Positions 1-5,159 of a stretch of DNA of 5,159 bases are shown here, piece by piece. The position numbers were made by a program, and so were the translations under genes. The notes under the pieces were generated by a model. The model was given only the letters and a program-made list of their open reading frames with translations, was not told the origin of the DNA and did no database searches. The stretch comes from an uncultured Methanomassiliicoccales archaeon (GTDB lineage: Archaea > Thermoplasmatota > Thermoplasmata > SG8-5): the NCBI GenBank assembly GCA_938004075.1, contig CALKWP010000026.1, forward strand, positions 1 to 5,159. Reading direction: 5' to 3'. Positions within the stretch are counted from its first letter, which is position 1. Each line of letters starts with the position of its first letter.

Positions 1-138
1 GCGGATACCACGATGCAAATCAGAAAAAGTTATCTCCCATCATTAATAACAAGCAACTCAGAAATGGTCGCAGACGCAATAGATGCAGCGTACTGCTCTG
101 GCTTCCGGCATGGACGTGCCACTACAACGGTGTATTAA
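1..138 (+). CDS. C-terminal end of an unidentified protein (5' truncated by the window edge)
   Basis: Frame 1 is open from the first base to a TAA stop at 136-138 and encodes 45 residues ending in HGRATTTVY. The TAA shares its last base with the ATG of the exonuclease gene (TAATG), the usual arrangement for translationally coupled neighbours in one operon, and this is the main reason to regard the frame as coding. An in-frame ATG at 13 could start a free-standing small protein of about 41 residues, but no Shine-Dalgarno sequence is visible in the few bases before it, so a longer gene entering from the left is more likely. The visible residues are mixed polar and hydrophobic, with a short helix-like stretch (EMVADAIDAAY). 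I do not recognise the family and assign no function. Confidence 0.55.
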   Translation, partial: ADTTMQIRKSYLPSLITSNSEMVADAIDAAYCSGFRHGRATTTVY

Positions 139-1067
139 TGCGCAGTAAAACTCATCATACATACAACCCGATTGAAGAAGAAATCGCTGTTTCAGCGCTT
201 ACAGCATCTGGACGGTTCAGGGTGCTACGCAAAATAAATCTACGTGATGACCCTCGCTTGCAGCATAAAACAAGAAAACTAGCCACAGGAATATGTATTG
301 ACACAGAAACAACCGGTCTCAACCACTCTTCTGACACCGTTATTGAGCTCGGAATCGTTGTTTTTGAATTCAACAACGACACAGGTGATATCATCAGAAT
401 AGCAGGCAATTATTCTGGTTTTGAAGACCCCAAAAGGCCGATTCCAGACGAAATAACAAAAATCACCAGTATCACCAATGAAATGGTACATGGACAACGT
501 TTTAATGATGAAATAATAGAAAAGATAGCAGCGAATGCGAGCATTGTAGTTGCACACAACGCGGCTTTTGACCGGCCGTTTGTTGAAAAGCGCTTTCCTG
601 CGTTCCAACATCTATCGTGGTTCTGTACTGCAAGCCAGATTGACTGGAAACTGGAGGGCATAAGCTCACGCTCACTCGAGTTTATTCTGTATAAATACGG
701 CTACTATGTTGATGCACATCGTGCACTAAATGACGCTGAGGGGCTTCTGGGCGTACTTTTAGAGCAGCTCCCTATCAGTAAAGCTCCAATTTTTAAAACA
801 CTTTTGGCAAATGGCAGTGAAAACATTGCTAAAATAAATGCAATCAACGCACCGTATGAACGAAAAGATGCGCTCAAAGAGCGAGGCTACCGGTGGAATG
901 ATGGCTCCAATGGAACCCAGAAGTGTTGGAACATTATAGTTCCAGAATCAGGGGAAGGAGAGGAAGTCGAGTTCCTCTCAAAGCATATCTATCCGGCCGG
1001 AAACACATCAGCTGTTGAGATAAAGCGCATCAGTCCAGTTGATAGATTTTCATCAAGAGACAAATAG
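138..1067 (+). CDS. DnaQ-like DEDDh 3'-5' exonuclease
   Basis: This is a complete 309-residue protein of the RNase T/DNA polymerase III epsilon superfamily, which removes nucleotides from 3' ends with two metal ions. All exonuclease motifs are present. Exo I is IDTETTG (catalytic D55 and E57), Exo II is AHNAAFD (D145), and Exo III is HRALND (H194 and D199), which makes it DEDDh. Residues 1-49 form an N-terminal extension that includes GRFRVLRKI. A C-terminal module at about 230-286 contains KDALKERGYRWNDG, a conserved W264 and a final IYP. I recall this whole architecture from a proteobacterial family of stand-alone exonucleases of about 300 residues, so the gene looks full length and not a truncated polymerase. 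The ATG at 138 overlaps the upstream stop. Its ribosome site is weak (ACGGTG, 127-132), which fits translational coupling. Likely roles are repair, or replication and transfer of a mobile element. The exact substrate cannot be read from the sequence. Confidence 0.9.
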   Translation: MRSKTHHTYNPIEEEIAVSALTASGRFRVLRKINLRDDPRLQHKTRKLATGICIDTETTGLNHSSDTVIELGIVVFEFNNDTGDIIRIAGNYSGFEDPKRPIPDEITKITSITNEMVHGQRFNDEIIEKIAANASIVVAHNAAFDRPFVEKRFPAFQHLSWFCTASQIDWKLEGISSRSLEFILYKYGYYVDAHRALNDAEGLLGVLLEQLPISKAPIFKTLLANGSENIAKINAINAPYERKDALKERGYRWNDGSNGTQKCWNIIVPESGEGEEVEFLSKHIYPAGNTSAVEIKRISPVDRFSSRDK

Positions 1068-1108
1068 TACCAACCACACCACAATGTTTTGTGCTATACG
1101 CGTCCTAT

Positions 1109-1113
1109 GGGGG
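1109..1113 (+). promoter_or_regulatory. Ribosome binding site that favours the ATG at 1121
   Basis: A GGGGG run ends seven bases before ATG 1121, a normal Shine-Dalgarno distance although the sequence is not the consensus GGAGG. The alternative in-frame start, GTG at 1091, lies after an AC- and T-rich stretch without a purine-rich site. It would add ten residues (MLYASYGGAY) ahead of the MKLHELADLFP opening, which itself looks like the natural start of a ParB-type domain. The choice of 1121 rests on this site and on the protein. Confidence 0.5.
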
Positions 1114-1120
1114 TGCGTAT

Positions 1121-2716
1121 ATGAAATTACATGAACTGGCTGACCTTTTTCCGCAGATGTCAGAAGGTGAATATAACGCTCTACGTGACGACATCAGTAA
1201 ACTCGGCCAGATTGAGCCGATACTCCTGTATAAAGGTAAAGTCGTGGATGGCAGGCATAGATTAAGGGCTTGCCAAGAGCTTGGAATTGAACCCAAGACT
1301 ACTGAATGGCAGGATGATGAAGATAGTCTGGTCCAGCATGCAATAGCTCTCAACATTCATCGGCGGCACCTTACCACTAGCCAGCGTGCGATGGTCGCAA
1401 GTAAACTCGCAACACTCAAACGAGGACAACACGCAGTTGCCGAAATTTCGGCATCACAGGATGAAGCGTCTAAAATATTTGCTGTTTCTCCGGACAGCAT
1501 TCAGTTCGCCCGGAAAATTCTCGACAGTGGGAAGAGAAAAATTATTGATGAAGTTTTTTCCGGCAAGAAAACAGTATCAAAAGCCTATCGCGAAATTAAA
1601 GCGGAGAACAGCCACAAAAAGCGAATAATTAAAAGAACCTCACCGGCACCCGTTAAGCCCAGAGCGGGCGAAAGCACTGATAATTTATTCACTGGTTCAG
1701 TCAGTTGCAATGATTGTATAAAGGTGCTCAGAGACCTTCCTGACAATTCAGTCGATTTAGTTCTGACGGACCCACCATATAATGCTGATGTCGCGCGGTG
1801 GGACAAAAATTTTGACCCTACTGAATTTATACGCCAGGTTGAGCGAACACTCGCTCCTACAGGGTCTGCAATAATTTTTTGCCACCACAAACTACTACCA
1901 TGGTACATGCCTGACCCTACAAAAAATGACATTGGTGAACAAAATGTCCGATTAAATTTTCGACAAATCATTCACTGGAGAAAAAAGAATCCCAAGCCAA
2001 TGAACTTCAATGCCAACCTGTATTATACCCCCTCTCAGGAGTATGCATTATGGTTCACAAAATCAAATGATTTCGTTTTCAACAAAAATCTCGTTAACAC
2101 GGTACTCTGCGGTACCAATAAATCTGACACATACAATACAGCAGTATGCAGCGGAAAAGAGCGCTACAAAAAAGCAAGTAGTAAAAAAATTGAGCACCCC
2201 TGCCAAAAACCATTTGAATTAATCGAAAGTCTTCTAATCGCACACTCAAATGTCGGAGATTTAGTTGTAGATGCCTTTGCAGGCACTGGAACTACACTTG
2301 CCGCATGCGCAAAGTGGGGGAGGTCTTTTCATGGTATCGAACTAGACCCCCACTTTTCTGCATTATCTGCTAAACGCGTACGAACAGTGTTGGGATACGG
2401 ACAAGACCCACTAGACAACAGTGCGGAATTTGAAGATGCTGAATTCAACTACACGATACTCAATGAACAAACTGGTCAGTTTGAAAATCCGGATGAAGTT
2501 CTGCCCGAGCCTTTTTTATTATGGAACGACAACATAAGGGCAATCATGGTCGAGCCACACAAGGTTTATGTTGACCCTCCAGGCATAGAAGAATGGTGCT
2601 ATCAATTTGTGGGATATAACCGTGGCGAGAAAATCATCATTTTTGAACGCAAAAATGATGAGACGCCAGAAAACTTCGAGAAGAGAATGATATCAGAAAT
2701 GGAAAATCTTTACTGA
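1121..2716 (+). CDS. ParB-like nuclease domain fused to a beta-class DNA methyltransferase (probable N6-adenine)
   Basis: This 531-residue fusion probably methylates DNA using S-adenosylmethionine. Residues 1-60 form a ParB/Srx-like domain with IEPILLYKG followed by VVDGRHRLRAC (41-51), the GxxR-type motif that binds nucleotide in this fold. Residues 76-135 follow the usual ParB helical pattern: ALNIHRRHLTTSQRA, then a helix-turn-helix-like DEASKIFAVSPDSIQFARKIL. After a basic linker (about 160-183) comes the methyltransferase: motif IV TDPPYN (216-221, bases 1766-1783), motif X HPCQKP (359-364) and motif I VVDAFAGTGTT (382-392). Motif IV preceding motif I gives the beta class, and DPPY favours N6-adenine over N4-cytosine without proving it. 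Residues 222-358 would contain the target-recognition region. A tail from about 431 to 531 carries no methyltransferase motif. The gene follows the exonuclease by 53 bases, so the two may share a transcript. No restriction enzyme is adjacent. ParB-methylase fusions are common on phages and integrative elements, so an orphan, protective or epigenetic role is likely. Confidence 0.9.
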   Translation: MKLHELADLFPQMSEGEYNALRDDISKLGQIEPILLYKGKVVDGRHRLRACQELGIEPKTTEWQDDEDSLVQHAIALNIHRRHLTTSQRAMVASKLATLKRGQHAVAEISASQDEASKIFAVSPDSIQFARKILDSGKRKIIDEVFSGKKTVSKAYREIKAENSHKKRIIKRTSPAPVKPRAGESTDNLFTGSVSCNDCIKVLRDLPDNSVDLVLTDPPYNADVARWDKNFDPTEFIRQVERTLAPTGSAIIFCHHKLLPWYMPDPTKNDIGEQNVRLNFRQIIHWRKKNPKPMNFNANLYYTPSQEYALWFTKSNDFVFNKNLVNTVLCGTNKSDTYNTAVCSGKERYKKASSKKIEHPCQKPFELIESLLIAHSNVGDLVVDAFAGTGTTLAACAKWGRSFHGIELDPHFSALSAKRVRTVLGYGQDPLDNSAEFEDAEFNYTILNEQTGQFENPDEVLPEPFLLWNDNIRAIMVEPHKVYVDPPGIEEWCYQFVGYNRGEKIIIFERKNDETPENFEKRMISEMENLY

Positions 2717-2734
2717 GATTCGGGGCGGACTGAG

Positions 2735-2808
2735 CGTGTTTATTCACCCCTACCCCATCATTTCCTTTCGTGTTTCTTGCGAAGCGAATCTTATGTTGCG
2801 TGTTTCTT
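2735..2808. repeat. Short direct repeats CGTGTTTCTT in the convergent gap
   Basis: The 10-mer CGTGTTTCTT occurs exactly at 2769-2778 and 2799-2808, and a one-mismatch copy, CGTGTTTATT, lies at 2735-2744. Start-to-start spacings are 34 and 30 bases, close to three helical turns. The rest of the gap (2717-2810) shows no open frame with a start signal and no hairpin followed by a T-run. The repeats could be an iteron-like protein-binding array, remnants of a recombination site, or chance. Only the repetition itself is observed. Confidence 0.45.
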
Positions 2809-2828
2809 ATCTAGCCTTTTTTAGATAA
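2807..2828. repeat. Perfect 7-base inverted repeat across the stop codon of the - strand gene
   Basis: TTATCTA (2807-2813) and TAGATAA (2822-2828) are exact reverse complements separated by eight bases (GCCTTTTT). The left arm contains the stop codon (2811-2813) of the - strand gene. The hairpin would be AT-rich and weak, and on neither strand is it followed by a T-run, so it is a poor intrinsic terminator. It might still act as a 3'-end stabiliser or belong to a bidirectional transcript end. Confidence 0.35.
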
Positions 2829-3797
2829 TTCCTGCAGAGCAAATCTAAAAAAATCATCATTATATACCGATGCAGTTGCCTTGCCCGGTCCCCTTGATTC
2901 TTCTTCTTTTGTTCGATAGCTATATTCGGCAAATTCTGGACGGTTCTTTATATTCTGTTCGACTATAAGTTTGTTCAAATCGCCTGTTTTGAAGCCTGGA
3001 ACCTGTTTTTTGAGTTTGTCTTTTATCTGCTTCCACGAATGCGGGTATTGGTCAAGCTTGTTTACTTGTTTCTGTATGATGGTATGAGCACCACCATCTT
3101 GGCTGATTGAGGCGATAACATCTGGAGAAACATCGGTAATTTTTTTTGCAGAAATCAGCTTGGTTTCGATATTACAGACGAGGAAATAATCTCCATCATT
3201 TGCTTGATTTAAATCTTGAGCAGCAGCAATTTCTTTGATTATATTTGTTATTATTTCAGGTTCTTTCTTTAATTGAGCCAGGGAAAATGTTTTGAACGGA
3301 TAGCTGAAACCAATAGGAAGAATATAAAAGTTGTAGTCACTTAAACTTGTCCCGAACCACTCTTGAAGAAGACGGGAATAGTTCCTTAATGATGCGCTCC
3401 CTAAAGAAAAAACAAGCTGAGGTAGGGACTTAGAATCACATGATAAATGAATCGCAGCGTCTCGGATTCTTACTATCTGTGAAATGTTTTCGGCGACAAT
3501 TTTGGGAAGCCCACACCTTTCAATAGCGGCATTAATATCGATTGTCATCGGTTCGCCGAAACGATTTGGTTTATACTTCTTTTTTTTACCTTTTTTGTCT
3601 TCAAGAACATAAATTGCAGTCAGTTTATTGTCGTTATCCCTAAGAATTTTGGCCTTTAATAAAGACTCCCAAGCGGCAGCCATAAGGATAGAGAAAATCT
3701 GCTCACGATTGCAAAATACCGGCTTGTTGTATATCTCAATGGCTGAAAGAGCCATGTTGAGAGAATGCTCACTCAACCGCTTTGAAGTAGCTTTCAC
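2811..3797 (-). CDS. DUF3644-like protein with a HEPN-type R-D-x3-H motif, downstream of brxL
   Basis: This is a complete 328-residue soluble protein with no signal peptide or membrane segment. The N-terminal half is helical, with FSILMAAAWESLLKAKIL (about 35-52), the AWExLLKA pattern I associate with DUF3644. It is followed by a very lysine-rich loop (DKKGKKKKYK, 67-76) and by IVRIRDAAIHL (108-118). R112-D113-x3-H117 fits the Rx4-6H catalytic motif of HEPN ribonucleases. The C-terminal part (about 250-328), with YPHSWKQIKDKL, VPGFKTGDLNKLI and SVYNDDFFRFAL, resembles a small winged-helix-like nucleic-acid-binding domain. The start is GTG at 3797: an in-frame stop lies at 3825-3827, and a GAGG ribosome site sits six bases ahead. 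It follows brxL by 42 bases, so co-transcription is likely. It is far more AT-rich than brxL, which suggests separate acquisition. The family match is from memory and the nuclease activity is inferred. An effector role beside BREX is plausible but unproven. Confidence 0.75.
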   Translation of the reverse strand: MKATSKRLSEHSLNMALSAIEIYNKPVFCNREQIFSILMAAAWESLLKAKILRDNDNKLTAIYVLEDKKGKKKKYKPNRFGEPMTIDINAAIERCGLPKIVAENISQIVRIRDAAIHLSCDSKSLPQLVFSLGSASLRNYSRLLQEWFGTSLSDYNFYILPIGFSYPFKTFSLAQLKKEPEIITNIIKEIAAAQDLNQANDGDYFLVCNIETKLISAKKITDVSPDVIASISQDGGAHTIIQKQVNKLDQYPHSWKQIKDKLKKQVPGFKTGDLNKLIVEQNIKNRPEFAEYSYRTKEEESRGPGKATASVYNDDFFRFALQELSKKG

Positions 3798-3803
3798 CTG
3801 TTT

Positions 3804-3807
3804 CCTC
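3804..3807 (-). promoter_or_regulatory. Shine-Dalgarno site that sets the GTG start of the DUF3644-like gene
   Basis: Read on the - strand, GAGG is followed by six bases (AAACAG) and then the GTG at 3797. This is a near-ideal ribosome site and justifies the non-ATG start over the internal ATG at codon 15. The gene is therefore translated independently of brxL even if both lie on one transcript. Confidence 0.7.
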
Positions 3808-3839
3808 GATACACCGGAGTTGATTTAACTAACCACATT

Positions 3840-5159
3840 CTAATCCACCCCAAGCGCCTTAAACACTGCATCCACAGGGTCAGAATAGAAACTGGTCTGA
3901 AATTTTGCAAACAGTTCTCCCGGTATGGTCGGAATATCAGTCACGCTGCTCATAGGTATCAGTATCCGCTTGGCACCGGCGTCAAAAGCAACCTGAAGCG
4001 ATTCAGCAAGGTTTTCTGCCGGGACAATACTTCCGCCTAGGCTCATGTCTCCAAGTATCACCATCTGCCCCTGAACCGGCTTGCCGAGTAGCCCGGAACA
4101 GAAGCAGACAAACGAGGCAAGGGTCATGGTGCCAGCCGGGCCGGTGTTGTGCAGTTCAACCATGTGAAGGTGGTAGTCGTGGTCAATGGCCTTGGCAATA
4201 CCGCTCACCCTGGACAGGTTTGCTTTAAAGTAGTCGTATGCAACCTTGACCGGTTCCTTGGCATTTGTTGACGTGCCGAAGCCGGAGAGGGAAAGCTTGC
4301 CGTTCCCGCCGATGACCTGCAGTTCCAGCCGATACAGCCCCAGCATGCCGCTGCTGCCGGTAGCAACGGTGTGGAGTGTTCCCGGCTTTAACTGCCCTTC
4401 CGGTATCAGCGAGGTCCCCCCCTGTTCCGGGACGCCGATGAATCGCTCTTCCATGCTCTCATTGTCGATATAGCTGAAATGGACGTCGTAAAACTCCATG
4501 CCGCCAATCTTTTTGAGCTGTTCCTTTACCCTCCTGCGGACTTCAAGCGCATACTGGAGGCACTGACGTACCGCTTCCTTGTCAAATTCACCGTGGGGAT
4601 ACAGCAGCTTCAACAGACCGGAGACCGTCCTGCGGACAGCAATGGTATCCCGCTGGTTCAGGTTGTTGCCCAGCTTGAAAAACTTATCTATGGCGTCGGA
4701 AAAGTTGTATTTCCGCATCTCCCGCAGATATTCGGCCAGATAGTCCACAATCAGGCCGTATTGGTTGGTAAAGAACTCTGGCCGCATCTTGGGGATTTCC
4801 CAGCCAGGAATATAGCAATGGAACCGGTCGAAGAAAGCGGAGTCAATCATGCTTTCCGGAAACGGTGCCAGCAGATGGCTGGTCTTGACCAGGGTATCCA
4901 CCGGCTGGTTGATATTTCCGACAAAAACCATTGAGGCGTTGGCGCTTATCTGGTCCTTACCACGGGCAAAGGAACCGGATGCCATGTAGTCCTTCATTAT
5001 CTGCACGCCGTCCTTATCCTTGAAGGAAATCCCGGCCACTTCATCAAAGGCGACGACATCCCACATTCCCACAAGTCCGACCTGATGCGACCCCATATTG
5101 TAAAAGAGATTTGCTACGGTGGTCTGTCCACCGGAGACCAGAATACTGTTTGGGCTGAT
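3840..5159 (-). CDS. brxL: BrxL, BREX system AAA+/Lon-like protein (N-terminus beyond the right edge)
   Basis: The frame is open to the edge, giving 439 residues of a protein that I recall as usually somewhat under 700. The N-terminal DNA-binding domain and Walker A loop are missing, and the frame begins ISPNSILVSGGQTTVANLF. Numbering from the edge, the AAA+ part shows Walker B VVAFDEVAG (D39, E40), sensor 1 VFVGNINQPV (about 78-87), an arginine-finger region FFDRFHCYIPGWE (R112) and a sensor-2-like AVRRTVSGLL (about 174-183). A linker leads to the Lon-like domain (about 258-439), which ends in GELFAKFQTSFYSDPVDAVF, a strong BrxL signature. The Lon active-site positions hold alanine. BrxL is known as an ATP-dependent DNA-binding motor needed for phage restriction, and in studied type I BREX it is dispensable for host methylation. 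It normally ends the brxA-brxB-brxC-pglX-pglZ-brxL operon; type IV BREX also contains it. It is GC-rich compared with everything to its left. Confidence 0.95.
   Translation of the reverse strand: MSPNSILVSGGQTTVANLFYNMGSHQVGLVGMWDVVAFDEVAGISFKDKDGVQIMKDYMASGSFARGKDQISANASMVFVGNINQPVDTLVKTSHLLAPFPESMIDSAFFDRFHCYIPGWEIPKMRPEFFTNQYGLIVDYLAEYLREMRKYNFSDAIDKFFKLGNNLNQRDTIAVRRTVSGLLKLLYPHGEFDKEAVRQCLQYALEVRRRVKEQLKKIGGMEFYDVHFSYIDNESMEERFIGVPEQGGTSLIPEGQLKPGTLHTVATGSSGMLGLYRLELQVIGGNGKLSLSGFGTSTNAKEPVKVAYDYFKANLSRVSGIAKAIDHDYHLHMVELHNTGPAGTMTLASFVCFCSGLLGKPVQGQMVILGDMSLGGSIVPAENLAESLQVAFDAGAKRILIPMSSVTDIPTIPGELFAKFQTSFYSDPVDAVFKALGVD

Noticed and set aside
1092..1100. Possible extended -10 promoter (TGCTATACG) before the methyltransferase
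   Set aside because: Only four of six -10 bases match, and the expected -35 position (about 1072-1077) reads AACCAC. It is too weak to annotate.
1091..1120. Upstream GTG start for the methyltransferase
   Set aside because: No ribosome site precedes it, and the ten extra residues do not fit the ParB domain opening. The ATG at 1121 has a G-rich site at normal distance.
1084..1134. Sixteen-codon open frame as a leader peptide
   Set aside because: It overlaps the methylase start out of frame, has no ribosome site, and shows no codon runs or attenuator structure that would indicate a leader.
1585..1971. Open frame of 128 codons on the - strand opposite the methyltransferase
   Set aside because: It overlaps conserved methylase sequence, including motif IV, and its translation resembles no protein family I know.
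2722..2756. Possible terminator from the GGGG and CCCC runs after the methyltransferase
   Set aside because: The G and C runs could pair over only four bases across a loop of more than 20 bases, and no T-run follows. It is not a credible intrinsic terminator.
2814..2822. T-run as a + strand terminator tail
   Set aside because: The Ts are the antisense of lysine codons at the end of the DUF3644-like gene, and the preceding bases do not form a stable GC-rich stem. The only inverted repeat here places the T-run in its loop.
4479..4934. Open frame of 151 codons on the + strand opposite brxL
   Set aside because: It lies wholly antisense to a clearly conserved BrxL frame, has no recognisable protein features and no convincing ribosome site. 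It is a by-product of GC-rich codon usage.

Overview
The window reads as bacterial accessory DNA, probably proteobacterial. The grounds are Shine-Dalgarno-type start sites, tightly packed genes, a DnaQ-like exonuclease of a type I associate with proteobacterial chromosomes and plasmids, and a BREX-type BrxL. The sequence does not fix the species. There are four substantial genes in two converging groups, plus the tail of a fifth gene at the left edge. No tRNA, rRNA, CRISPR array, transposase or integrase is visible.

Left group, + strand (1-2716). The end of an unidentified gene (stop at 136-138) overlaps by one base the start of a complete DEDDh 3'-5' exonuclease (138-1067). After 53 bases comes a ParB-like/DNA methyltransferase fusion (start preferred at 1121, stop at 2716). 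This pair is typical of plasmid, phage or integrative-element DNA-processing genes. The methyltransferase has no endonuclease partner in view.

Junction (2717-2810). A 94-base convergent gap holds no gene and no convincing terminator. It does carry a 10-base direct repeat in two exact copies plus a degenerate third, and a 7-base inverted repeat spans the end of the next gene.

Right group, - strand (5159 down to 2811). The C-terminal 439 residues of brxL enter from the right edge. BrxL is the AAA+/Lon-like protein that usually closes type I BREX anti-phage operons, so pglZ, pglX, brxC, brxB and brxA would be expected beyond the right edge, but none can be seen here. Forty-two bases downstream, on the same strand and with a strong ribosome binding site, lies a 328-residue DUF3644-like protein with an R-D-x3-H motif of the kind found in HEPN ribonucleases. 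It is much more AT-rich than brxL.

The most interesting reading is that the DUF3644/HEPN-like gene is a late-acquired accessory effector co-transcribed with BREX, giving a second, RNA- or tRNA-directed layer of phage defence. This is an inference from position and motif. A second notable point is that the Lon-like domain of this BrxL appears to lack both residues of the Lon Ser-Lys dyad.
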